A stretch of DNA of 64,000 bases, from NCBI GenBank assembly GCA_029964075.1, contig CM057129.1, positions 29,627,430 through 29,691,429 of the forward strand, given 5' to 3'. Below are positions 50,601-61,333 of the stretch, in pieces. Numbering within the stretch: position 1 is the first letter of the stretch; every line of letters begins with the position of its first letter. The DNA comes from Patiria pectinifera (taxonomy: Eukaryota > Echinodermata > Asteroidea > Valvatida > Asterinidae). The notes beneath the pieces are model-generated. The model made no database searches. It worked only from the letters and a program-made list of their open reading frames with translations, and was not told the DNA's origin. Made by a program: the position numbers and the translations under genes.

Positions 50601-51188
50601 TAATCATTTGTGTCGCAAATTTCGTATTTACAGGCGTTTCAACATTTGTTAGCTTTATCTGTCCTCTGGAGGCTACATCTAGAAAATCTCGTAACGAAAT
50701 AATTATGGTATAATTATACACGTTTTTTGGGACTGTTTCTTTATATTGCAAATGGAAACTGTTGGCCTATCTGCTGGACATGGGCAATTACGAAAGGGTC
50801 ACTGGATATCACAAAATCAGGTAAATTAAAAAAAAAAATATGATAATTTTTAGAAATCTCTTTTATTTAACTCATTCTAGGTCAAGATGGCAGGGCAGGT
50901 ATGGCTGCCGTTGTCATCATAAAGGAGCGCCCCCTTGACCCGAAGGCCTTCTACGATCACGTGGTCAGGTCACTGCCGCTGTACGCATGCCCAAAGTTTC
51001 TGCGAATCATGAGCGAGATGCAGATCACGGGGACATTCAAGCACAAGAAGACTGACCTAGCCAGAGAGGGATTTGACCCCAACGTCATCTCAGACCCTCT
51101 GTTATTTATGGACACAGACAAGAAGACCTACGCGCCCTTAGACAATGACGCCATGAGGAAAATTGTCATCGGAAAAGCAAGGCTTTAG
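44651..51188 (+). CDS. SLC27A2-like: Gene D: SLC27A2/6-like very-long-chain acyl-CoA synthetase / fatty acid transport protein, 635 aa
   Basis: Nine coding exons: 44651-45155, 45259-45483, 46198-46353, 47401-47522, 47818-48018, 48246-48339, 48921-49119, 49233-49330, 50881-51188. They sum to 1908 nt, in frame, GT-AG throughout. Motifs: N-terminal [26 protein letters not shown] near 156, FTSGTTGLPKPAK near 237, [12 protein letters not shown] near 324, FYGATEAPF near 375, [13 protein letters not shown] near 496-506 and TFKHKKTD near 584. Exon 3 is two codons shorter than in B and C. It is the closest relative of gene E: exons 6 and 7 and their flanking introns still align. Intron 3 is almost filled by a GGGAT array and intron 8 by nested hAT-like elements, yet the splice sites are intact. 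The last exon shares a conversion-like tract with C and E. Function from family: fatty acyl-CoA ligation and uptake. Confidence 0.92.
45655..45848 (-). mobile_element. tRNA-derived SINE (second family) in intron 2 of gene D
   Basis: On the minus strand, TGGCGTAGCAGT (A-box, about 45824-45813) is followed by GGGTTCAAATCC (B-box, 45783-45772). The body holds CAGTCCCTTCCTGATTCCGT, then GGGTTTCCCACCGAATATTC. The head is tRNA-like but no acceptor stem can form. The body differs from the SINEs at 7.4 and 28.1 kb. Confidence 0.7.
46377..47207. repeat. (GGGAT)n pentanucleotide array, ~830 bp, in intron 3 of gene D
   Basis: Nearly pure GGGAT/ATGGG repeat with scattered GGCAT, AGAAT and GACAT variants, starting about 23 bp after the exon 3 donor (46354). 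Because five is not a multiple of three and the unit contains no stop, all six frames are open for long distances; these ORFs are artefacts. The long pure block (about 46925-47120) suggests recent expansion. Confidence 0.95.
49363..50571. mobile_element. hAT-like element with GGCCTT minisatellite, in intron 8 of gene D
   Basis: Starts CAGTGATGTAG and ends CTCCAACACTG (imperfect inverted termini: CAGTGATGTAG versus CAGTGTTGGAG). It is flanked by the perfect 8-bp direct repeat CTAAGTAG at 49355-49362 and 50572-50579, the duplication size typical of hAT insertions. GGCCTT-rich minisatellite blocks occupy 49382-49530 and 50439-50565. No transposase is seen. A second MITE sits inside at 50080-50374. 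Confidence 0.75.
50080..50374. mobile_element. hAT MITE, 295 bp, nested in the hAT-like element
   Basis: Perfect 14-bp terminal inverted repeats TAAGGGCGGATCCA (50080-50093) and TGGATCCGCCCTTA (50361-50374). They are flanked by the perfect 8-bp target duplication CGTGATGA (50072-50079 and 50375-50382). The interior has C and G runs and matches the partial copy at 3755-3913. It is non-autonomous, with no ORF of its own. Confidence 0.9.
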
Positions 51189-52914
51189 ACTTAAATGAAG
51201 TAGGAAAAAGTCAGGAAAAAAAAAAGCCTGCGTGTTGAACTGCAAGAGAAAATGAAATACAATTAAATGCCCATTGGGTTGTATCTGGCAGACACAGATG
51301 AAAAGACGCTAAAGCCAGGATAAAAGATTTTTAATATTTTTGGCTTTTCGGCCATCAGCGGGCGGAAAGCCGTAAGTTTTTCTTCTGATTATTTTCTTCT
51401 TTCGTATTGTTCAAACCCAAATGCCATAGACTTTGTACACGACCTTTCTAAATGGCACTTTCGACAGTTTCAATGTTCAGGTTTTGATCAAGCTTTACAA
51501 AATCAAGACCATACAGCAAAGAGGGTCCGCGAAGAATGGACTTCATGATGAAGTCTTATATCCCTTCAGAACTACAAGTCCCATTGGGTTGAAACTTTGT
51601 GTGTATATAGTAAGGGATGTGTTATAGATTAAAATTTAGGTTACGTCATGATGCCGTCATCATTTAATATTTGCATTGATTTCCTTTTTTCATCTCATCT
51701 GCATATCTCACGAACAAAACATGTATTCAATTTTCTTTTTGTATTAGGTTTTTAGGTCATAGATACATGCACACAATTTCGAAAAACATGTGCGACGTCA
51801 TCATGCCGTCATTACAAATGTGAATTTTTTTTTAAAAACAAATACATGTTCAAGGGAATGTTTGATCGCTATGAATCTTGTTGGCTGGAGTAGATATTGG
51901 CAATAGTATTCTAAATCTGAAATGTTTTTATTAATGTTTAAAATTTTAATATTTGTATTTTTGTTATTGTCAAAATTTGACTAAAGTGGAAACTTTAAAC
52001 TAGGCACAGACTAAGAACCTGAGGTATCGTTTCATCATGATGACGTCATCATGTGCCAAGTGGCGTCATCTTACATGTGCATAATTTAAAATTTTATATT
52101 TAGAGTTCTAGAGCGCTGGTTGGGTTAAAACTTAGTAAATACACAGTCACGTATGTGTTATATATGAAAATGAAACTGACTTGACGATGATGCCATCGAG
52201 TATTTTTTTTTATTGATTCTAATGTTTTCTTAATTTTTAAAGTTTTCGACTTTCGTCATGTTTTATTGCCAATTTCGGCATTATCTGAAATCCGATCAAC
52301 TACACACTTCAAATCAACTAAACCACAGCCGAGGTGTCCTAAAAAAAATGAGAATGTTCAGTCTTAAATAGACAAAATTACAACTTCCACTACATATAAA
52401 TCATGGGCTAGATATATAGAACCAAGCCTGTAGGCGGACCCTTGTGGTCAGACCTCTTAACCACTTGACCATGAACTTGGAATGCAGTACAATGGACAGT
52501 CCTACCCAGGGTTAAGTTATCAAACTAAAATGAAATGAATTGCATGTTCTTAACACATCGGCTAAGTTGATATAGATGACACTTGGTAATCCTTTTTTAC
52601 AAAATGCATCTCAAGATCCAAGTAAAAGAAGTAGTGAATTATCTTATTTCATTAATAAAAAAAAAACTTCACGGAGAAGCCGGTTGCATTGCCCATTGTA
52701 GACAATCAACACATATAGTTTTAATTTGCTGTTTAGGTAATACCTTGGCTATTTAATGTTGATTTTAAACATCAATTAAAAGGTATCAAATCAAGCCTCA
52801 CATCCTTTGCTATGATAAACCATGTTTGTGAAAAACCATGTGTAATTTAACAGTGATCGTATTGTGTAAAACAATATACACTTTTAATATACGTAATTTG
52901 CTAAGTTAACCGTC
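51189..52914. other. 3' flank of gene D, repeat-derived
   Basis: A possible ATTAAA poly(A) signal lies at 51262. From about 51560 to 52340, diverged tandem pieces recur with words such as GTCCCATTGGGTTGAAACTT, TGACGTCATCATGTGCCA and AAATCCGATCAACT. They resemble the two repeat families at 14.5-15.6 kb, so this is an old relative of that element. No gene was seen. Confidence 0.5.
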
Positions 52915-52949
52915 CGGCTCGGCTCGGCTCGGCTCGGCCCGGCCCGGCT
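52915..52949. repeat. (CGGCT)n simple repeat
   Basis: About seven units of the pentamer CGGCT, the later ones CGGCC, in an otherwise AT-rich spacer. Confidence 0.85.
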
Positions 52950-54242
52950 GGATTCGATTTGAATGACTTGAACCGCGTGATGCGTTCAACTTGATAAGTT
53001 CAAGTATGACTTAGAATAACTTTATAATTATGTTATTGCTCATAGGCTGAAGAAAGAAAAAAACCTATTTTGGAAACTGATGGATGATTACTTTTCAACC
53101 CATTTAGCTAAGTTTGGTGGGAATAAAGCAACCGTGTATATTTTGAAATCCAGTTTGGGGTCATTTCCCGTTACTGTTATTACGTTACAATATTGTAATT
53201 AAAACTAAGAGATTCGCGTTTGTTGTTACAAACGCAGAGGGTCGGGTAGACAACTATGTTATGAAACATGTCCAGTTAAGTTATGAATATTTTTATGTAA
53301 CAACAAAGTATCAGGAAATTTAATCCTTTCCAGGACAATCAATTAAATTTCAGTAAACATTCCATGTACACATACAAGTTATTTTAATTTTATTTTATTT
53401 ATTTTAAATCTTTAGACAGTTCATAAGTACAATCTAAAATGTAAGCAGGGGCTGTCACGGAATGAACAAAAGTATAAAAACTGTCATCAAATGATGTGCT
53501 CATCCATACCCCTGATTACAAATTAAGGTAAAATTACAAAGGTTCAGATAGAAATCGATAATGATAACCGAAATGAAAAAAACAAACCCCAAAACTGGAA
53601 AATATCAAGAAGACCCCCTCCACATCAAAAAGAAAAAACGCACCAAAACAATGGCCACCCCCAGAACTGTATAAACAGGACTAAAGACAATTGGAATTCC
53701 CATCCAAGTAAAAAAAATCCGATAAAGGGCTGAAAAAAAAAGAACTGTAAAAAGGGATGGGGGAAAAAAAAGGCTGATAAAAATGACAAAACCCTACAAA
53801 ACGGGCCACAAGGTGAAAGTAATTTGTCACTTTTTCAGATGAAATCACTTGTAATTTGACACCTGATGACGTAATCATGACGTCAGAGTAATATGCACCA
53901 CTTCGGATGAGGGTCGATATATATTGAAAGCTACAAGTTCATACCCGACCACTCAATAAACTCCGATCGGCAGGCGGGCGGAGTTGCATAAATTAACTTG
54001 CAAAACTCTCCGACAAACAAAGCTACTCTATGTGTACTCTGCTTAAAATAGTCATGCACTTTGAATCAAGGTGCAATTAACATGCAGCAATTGTGCAAAG
54101 TTCAACTGATACACAGTTAAGATGTGTAATAGCAACAACCTTCACAATATTCGTGTGAATGTACAAAGCTTCACCACGATATTGTTTTTTTATTATTGAG
54201 TGCAGCCACGATCTAAAAGGCTTACTCTGACACAGTATAATC
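52950..54242. other. 5' flank of gene E
   Basis: The stretch 53380-53700 is A-rich and looks like the 3' end of a retroelement in minus orientation (TTTATTTATTTTAAAT at one side); this is not certain. GATGACGTAATCATGACGTCA is at about 53862-53882. The CRE-like TGACGTCA there may be functional or repeat-derived. The start context of gene E is ATAATCATGT. Confidence 0.35.
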
Positions 54243-57200
54243 ATGTCAGGCAGCTCTTTCAATCGCCGAGTACTTGGTGCAACTGTTACAACTCTAGCGG
54301 GTCTTCCCGTCGCAGCTACCGGGATTTTGCGCCTCAAGTACGGCCCGACGGTCTTTCAAGATCTGGTGCAACTCCGGAAAAGTATTCAACTGGGAAAAGA
54401 GCTTGAAACCTTACTGAAGAACAAGTTCAAAGTTATCGATTTCTTCGAGGCACACGCGAAGGACACTCCGGAGAAAGAGTTTGTCCTGTACAAAGATGAA
54501 GTGCACACCTACGGTGATCTTGACCGACAGGCCAACCAGCTCGCTCACCTCGTCCAGCGAAGCGCCATGGCAGCCCCCATGGACACGGTGGCAATATTCA
54601 TGTTGAACGAGCCTAATTACATCGTGTCGTGGCTGGCTTTCAACAAGCTGGGTCTGAGAATTGCACTGCTGAATATCCACCTCAGAGGCGACGTTCTCCT
54701 TCACTGCATCAAAGCCTGTAATTTGAAGATGATTGCTTGTGGGAACGGTAAGCCGTTATCCTTAAACATTCAGATATGAGGCTGTGCACAATAAGACCTC
54801 AACAGATACCACGGGAGAGTTTGGGGAAATCTACTGAGCGGGACATTCGATCGAACGCATTTCTGACGACGCCCATGAAGTTTGTGCACGTTCAGAATAA
54901 AAGTAGTGTGCTAGTACTTCGTGCCACCATTTCAGTCATGCTTCCTGTATCCAATAACAGTACTGGATGATAATGTTTTTGTGCAAAAAGGAACCAGACT
55001 ATTTTCCCTTCCAGCCTCGCTTTGGTTACGTTGATTTGAATAGAAAAAAATCAAGATAGCTGCAACATGATAATGGTCTATTGGTCGCCAAGCGCAATCC
55101 ACATTTTGATGCACGGAGCTAGCGCATACGTCATTGCAAGTCGATCATAAATCATACAGTCTCATTTTAAGTTGCCAGCAGCTCAGATTTTATCTCTCGT
55201 TACTCGTTGCCAGATTGGTGAAAAAATATATGAATGTTGGCTTTTGTTTGAATTTTGATTTAATACAACTCTGCCGTATTATCTCCAGATAAACGCCTGA
55301 TGAAAGCTCTTGAGGACCTGATGCCTGATCTACAAGCCCTCGGTGTCAAGGTCTGGGTCCTCGGGAAGAATTTCGACCATGATCTTCCGTTTGGAATGCT
55401 ACACATTGATGTCAAGGCACTAAATGAACTCAGTGACCCCATACCTAGAAGTGTCCGAGACCAACAACCAATAGACGATGATGCGTTGTATGTGTTCACT
55501 TCAGGGACTACTGGTAGGCAATGCAATCTAACCTTTAGATACTTGTAATTGTCTTTCTGACGATACTGTAGTTTTTGACGAAGAAAAAAGTTGTTGTAGG
55601 GCAAATGCGGCGATCATAGATAAAAAGCTTGCGTTGCAAACAAGTAGCCGTATTTAGAGCGTGAAGTTAGCTCCCTAAGTTCAACCCACATTGAATATAT
55701 CACAGCTATCATCAATGCAATAAAATAAGAGAGATTATATACGTGGATATACAGCCTTTATTAACTCAGCCCATCTTGTGATAAGAGCCTCCTAGTAACT
55801 AGTAGTGTATACATTTGCTGTAAAAAGCAATTGACGAATGTTCCTTTCTTTCTTTATGGCCAGGTCTTCCTAAGCCAGCGAAAAATCCTCATTCCCGCCA
55901 GCTTGGTGCTTCATACATACAAGCGTCGTTTGGATTGGACAGTGAGGACGTGCTGTATACAACTTTGCCGATGTATCATAGCGCTGCTCTCGCCATAGGC
56001 TTCTTTAACGTCGTTAGAGTTGGTGAGTCATTTGGCCATATCTCCTTTAGAATGGGTAATAGGGAAATTGGGATGGGATGGGATGGGATTGGGATTGGGA
56101 TGGGATGGGATGAGATGGGATTTGGATTGCATGGGATGGGATTAGATGGGGAAAAGGATGGGATGGGATGGGATGAGTTGGGATGGGATGGGATGGGATG
56201 GGTACACCCAATTTGATGGATGGGATGGAATGGGATGAGTTGGGATGGGATGGGATGGGATGGGATGGGATGGGATGGGTTCACCCAATTTGATGGATGG
56301 GATGGAATGGAATCGAATGGGATTAGATGTGGGAATGGGGTGGGGGTGGTGTGTTTGATAGGATGAGTTCGGATGGGCTGGGTACACGCAAATGGATGGT
56401 TGGGATGGGATAGAATGAGGTGAGATGGGACTAGATGGGTTGTAAGGAGTTGGGAATTGATGAAATGGGATGAAATGGGTCCGGAATGAGATGAAATGGA
56501 TGGGATGGGATGGGATGGGAAGGGATGGGTTTAGATTGGAAAATGGGATGTAATGGGGTGAGATGGGACTAGATGGGTTGTAAGGAGTTGGGAATTGATG
56601 AAATGGGATGAAATGGGTCCGGAATGAGATGAAATGTATGGGATGGGATGGGAAGGAATGGGTTTAGATTATAAAATGGGATGTAATGAGGTGAGATGGG
56701 ATGGGGTGGATCAGGATGGGATTAGATTACAAATGGGATGGAATGAGGTGAGATGGGACTGGATGAGATGAGATGGGATGGGATGGATGGATGGGATTGA
56801 TAGGGTGGGGTGAAACGGAATAGGATTAGATAAGGAAATGGGAGGGAATGAGGTGAGATGGGACTAGACTGGAAGGGATGCGATAGATGGATAGGATGAA
56901 TAGGATGGGGTGGAACGGGATGGGATTATATTGGGAATGGGATGGATTGAGGTGAGATGGGACTGGATTGGATGAAATGGGATGGATTGGATGGGATCGA
57001 TGGGATGGATTGGATGGGATTGATGGGATGTGGTGGAACGGGATGGGATTATATTGGGAAATGGGATGGGATGAGGTGAGATGGGACAGGATGGGATGAG
57101 ATGGGATAAGATCCAGTGGGATGTGGGATCAGATGGATGAGATTGGAGCTTTTCTATTTACGAGATGGGATTGGAGAAGATTGGATGGAAAATGAATCAA

Positions 57201-59492
57201 TAGGGGGTTTCCGATTTCAAGCAAATTTCAGCACACTTGTTATGTTTGTGTATTAATTGTTGTTGAAGGAGGAACTATTGCCTTGAGTGACTTCTCAGCT
57301 CGTAGATTTTGGGATGACGTCCGCAGGTATCGAGCCACAGTGATTCAGTACATCGGAGAAACCTGCCGTTATTTGATGGCTCAGCCCCCGGTAAATATTC
57401 AATATACGGCAATGTTATCAAGTTGTTTGCATCCTTTTAGATGTCATTAGGTTTAGACAAGCAGCACTGCTCAGTTTTGACCATTTACAATATTTACATA
57501 AGTCAATCAGCCTTTTTCTTACAAACAGCGTATAGATGACGGCAAGTACAGTCACAAACTCCGCTATGCCATAGGCAACGGTCTGCGGCCTGATATCTGG
57601 GAAGCGTTCCAGAAGCGATTCAACATCGGTCATATCGCTGAATTCTACGGAGCAACCGAAGCGACATTCTCTACCTTCAACATGGACGGCAAAGTTGGGA
57701 GCGTTGGCAGATACCATGGCATTTTTCGGGTGAGAATCTATCGACATACCAAGACGATTTACGATGATAATCTTCTTTGATTACTTATTGGTCGTGTATT
57801 TCTTCAATAATCTGGCATCAGGAAGTCAAACATTTTATTAGGGCCAATCTCAATACATTGTTAATTCTCTTACAAACGTGTCCATTCGAAGACGTGTCCA
57901 GTCGAAGAAGTCTTCATTAAAAAAAGAATAGGACAAAGATTAAATTAAAACATCTTCGGACGAAAATATGAAAATGCATATATCTATTTGATCCTTACAA
58001 AAGATAAGGAACTTTGAGCAATTAAGGGGAGAAAAAGCTCTTCAAAGAGTCTTGCAATGAATATAGGTCTATAATATATACCCGACGACCAGGTTTATTG
58101 AATCTGTATAGTGTTTGTTTTAAACAATGGACAGGCTCTAACTGATATCGTAGTCATCGTTCAGTGTGATGTAGAGACGGCTCAACCGCTCTGTGGTCCA
58201 GACGGCCTGTGTATCCTTACACCTCCAGGTATTAAAACTTTTTTTGGTACATTCATCTACTCCTCTTCAAACAATCGTGTGCCGATTAGTCGCATTGCCG
58301 TACTGAAAACCTCCGTGTAATTAGGATTGTTAAGCGTGTATAATGTGTCTTTATTAATGTGCCTATAGATAATGAATTGAGTCCAGGACCCGAGCAGTGA
58401 AGGAAAATTTTTCCCAAAAGGATAGTTTGATACAATCCCCTATATAATTATGGTACCCAACAATTCTAACATCACCACTTTTTAGTGGGTTAAAATTTAT
58501 TTAAGAACAATCATACCATCTATTTTCATACTCGAGATGTATCTTTCATTCACGCAGGTGAGACGGGTCTCATGCTGTTTCGTCTTACCGATAAGTTAAT
58601 CTTCCACGGTTACTTGGCGAAGAAAAGCGACCAGGAGAAGAAAATCGTAAGAAATGTCAAGAAGAACGGCGATAGGTTCTTCAACACCGGAGATCTGATG
58701 ATCCACGACAAAGAAGGTTACCTGTACTTTATGGACAGACTTGGAGACACATTCAGGTACAGGCTTATCGCATCTATAAATTAGCATCCGAGTGTTTTAT
58801 AGTGCAATTATATAGTCTCTCTTTACGATATTTAATAATCAATTTAATTTATAATATAAATTTAAAACATACAGATGGAAAGGTGAGAATGTTGCAACGA
58901 CAGAAGTAGCGCATGTCTTGAACCTGTACCCGGGCATACAAGAAACCAATGTGTATGGCGTCGAGGTGCCAGGTAAGATTTATAATTTCATTATGTCAAC
59001 TGTGGCACTAATCTGGTTGGTGTGGATAACTAACATGAGCTACAGAGTTTTATAATTGATCATTTTGGTGTGATGTACCATGTTAATTTTTACAACAGTT
59101 GTTGCGAAATTAGACACGAGCGTCGAATGTACCGTCTGTTCTTCGAAGGTTATTTATGACGTATTTTCGTCCTTTTTAAAGGTCAAGATGGCAAAGCAGG
59201 TATGGCGTCAATTGTCTTCAAGACATCGGAGCGCCCTTTTGACCCGAATGCCTTCTACGATCACGTGGTCAGGTCACTACCGCTATACGCATGCCCAAAG
59301 TTTCTGCGAATCATGAGTGAGATGCAGATCACGGGGACATTCAAGCACAAGAAGACTGACCTAGCCAGAGAGGGATTTGACCCCAACGTTATCTCAGACC
59401 CTTTGTTCTTTATGGATACGGACAAGAAGACTTACGCGCCCTTAGACAATAACACCATGAAGAAATTTGTCATTGGACAGGCCAGGCTGTAG
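54243..59492 (+). CDS. SLC27A2-like: Gene E: SLC27A2/6-like very-long-chain acyl-CoA synthetase / fatty acid transport protein, 637 aa
   Basis: Nine coding exons: 54243-54747, 55289-55513, 55864-56022, 57269-57390, 57529-57729, 58135-58228, 58558-58756, 58875-58972, 59182-59492. They sum to 1914 nt, in frame, GT-AG throughout. Motifs: [19 protein letters not shown] at the N-terminus, FTSGTTGLPKPAK near 237, [12 protein letters not shown] near 325, FYGATEATF near 376, [13 protein letters not shown] near 497-507 and TFKHKKTD near 586. The usually invariant LNYNL is LNIHL here (Y to I, N to H), and the following motif is RGDVLLHC. Its closest relative is gene D; introns 6 and 7 still share long similar stretches. 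Intron 3 carries a decayed pentanucleotide array in the same place as in D. The last exon has one extra codon near its start, then the shared C/D/E tract. Same family function inferred, possibly with altered specificity. Confidence 0.92.
56070..57145. repeat. Decayed GGGAT-type array with higher-order repeats, intron 3 of gene E
   Basis: Pentamer units GGGAT are mixed with many variants, and blocks have been duplicated as units. A ~138-bp block (GACTAGATGGGTTGTAAGGA...) occurs near 56429 and again near 56567, and a block ending CACCCAATTTGATGGATGGG occurs near 56205 and 56283. The array begins about 50 bp after the exon 3 donor, the same intron as the array of gene D. Confidence 0.9.
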
Positions 59493-59889
59493 ACATTAAA
59501 ATAACATGCTCAATACTTCTTTTTTCAAAAGAATAATGAAGTTTGATGCCAAAAGTATACTAGGAACGAAGTGGTCAATGTTTATGTAATGAAAACGATT
59601 TGACGAAAACACTATCCGAATGTGTTCCTATATATTCTGTGGACATAGCCAAACAAAATGACCCGTTCCGTTTTCTTTTCTCGACATTTGAGGAAAGCAC
59701 ATAGTGTAAAGCAAATATGACTGTAATTTACTGAAACTGTCTTTGAAAAAAATGACAACAATTACCAGCTGAAGGGCCCGATTTCAAATAAATTGTTACC
59801 AGTTATACGCTTATACTTGTTTAAACTTCAATACCAGCTGTATCGCATTTTTCAAATAATGTCATTTATAGTATAGTGCCATATCTCTA
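59493..59889. other. 3' flank of gene E
   Basis: Presumed 3' UTR. An AATAAA lies at 59787-59792, about 300 nt after the stop. No gene seen. Confidence 0.4.
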
Positions 59890-61331
59890 CAGGGTGGTGC
59901 AAAAAGAAGGAAACCCTCTTTTGACAGAAATTTTAAAGCTGGAGTTCACCATTTGCAGCTTTCCAAAAAGTAACTGCCGTAATTCTTGTTGAAAAACATA
60001 CTTGGTTGAAAGATAGCAAGGGGACTAAACTCCCTGTGAAATTATTCTTTCTGGAAAGATGTCATTTTGAAGAAATCAACAAAAAAAAGGCCTTTCCAAC
60101 GGTGCTTCTTTAAGGCGCACCGTAGGAAATTCAAATTAGTAGTTCGTTTTGTTTTGCAGCGAAGCGCGCGCAAGCATTGGCACGACGCACACTGAATTCA
60201 GGCCCAATTGAAAACATGATTCAGCAACTTTTGATTTGAAATCAAGATCCTAGAATGCTGTTTATCTCGGAATATACAGCTGAAGCTGAGTTGAAACTTT
60301 GGTTGTTCAGTACATTTCTTTAGATTTTGAGCACGTTTGTTGCTTCAAACGAGCAAAATGCACAAATTCCAATGATGGACTATATACCTTTAACCTACCT
60401 ACGTAACTTATTTGAACTTTTATTTTATAATGTACAGGGTGAGTAAAAAAAAAAAAGAATCCCAAATGTTGGGACCATTGTTTTGGGGAAGTTCTGCATG
60501 TAGCATTTTCAAAATCTAAGATATGAAAGCCAAATTCATAAGCTTTCTTTTAGTACAAGAATCATTCAAATCAAATATGTACTTTTCAAATTATGGAATT
60601 TTAAACACAACCACCGTTTTAAGGTTCTGTCCAAGGATCACAAAAAAGTTCAGTGTTCTTTCAGCAAAACGAAAACAATTCACATCACATAGGGATGTGT
60701 GTGAATTGTTTTCGTTTTGCTGAAAAAACGCATACCTTTTCTGTGATCCGTGGACGGAACCTTAAAACGGTGGTTGTGTTTAAAATTCCGTAACTTAAAA
60801 AGTACATAAGTGATTTAAATGATTCTTGTATTAAAAATAAGCTTATGAACTGGGCTTTCATATCCAAGATTTTGAAAATGCTACAAGCAGAACTTCGCTA
60901 AAACAATGGTCCCAACATTTGGGTTCCGTTTTTTTTACTCACCCTGTAGTGTAGTATAGCTCTTCAACCATACATGGCGAAAAAAATCACAAGAATAGTG
61001 TTATTATGCTAATTCGAATCACCAAAATCACTGTTGTACATGTGAGTTGGTCTAGTATAGTGATTTTTGTCTTCAAATCAAGCTCCGGAGCTCAGTCAAG
61101 CGGACATAATTATATGGAAAAAAGCCGTCGGTGGACAAACAGGTTTGGCACATGAAATTTCTAAACTACCATATCTCAGAGACAAAACAAATTGCATTTG
61201 CAATCATTTTTTCGTCACCTATGTTTGAAGATCAATATTTTAAAACCATTAAATTGAAAGTTTGAGATATGCTGAAAAAGTAGTTGAAAATTGCTGTCAA
61301 AGGTGGATTTTCTTCTTTTTGCACCACCCTG
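59890..61331. mobile_element. Mariner-like non-autonomous element, ~1.44 kb including a nested insertion
   Basis: Termini CAGGGTGGTGCAAAAAGAAG and, at the right, CTTCTTTTTGCACCACCCTG are perfect inverted repeats of 20 bp. They are flanked by TA on both sides (59888-59889 and 61332-61333), the Tc1/mariner target. No transposase ORF is seen. A 512-bp foldback sits inside (60435-60946); without it the element is about 0.93 kb. Confidence 0.85.
60435..60946. mobile_element. 512-bp foldback MITE nested in the mariner-like element
   Basis: The whole element is one near-perfect palindrome with arms of ~245 bp and its centre near 60690. It begins CAGGGTGAGTAAAA, ends TTTTACTCACCCTG and is flanked by TA (60433-60434 and 60947-60948). 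The inner arms contain AGCAAAACGAAAACAATTCA and its complement. The two ~60-aa ORFs, one on each strand, are mirror images caused by the palindrome. Confidence 0.9.
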
Positions 61332-61333
61332 TA

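Noticed and set aside
55935-56387. Repetitive ORFs near exon 3 of gene E
   Set aside because: The plus-strand one is exon 3 read through into the pentamer array; the minus-strand ones are translations of that array.
46377-57145. Regular short repeats as a possible CRISPR array
   Set aside because: The unit is 5 bp with no spacers, and the context is an animal intron.
60523-60867. Two ~60-codon ORFs on opposite strands with similar sequence
   Set aside because: They are mirror images created by the palindromic MITE.
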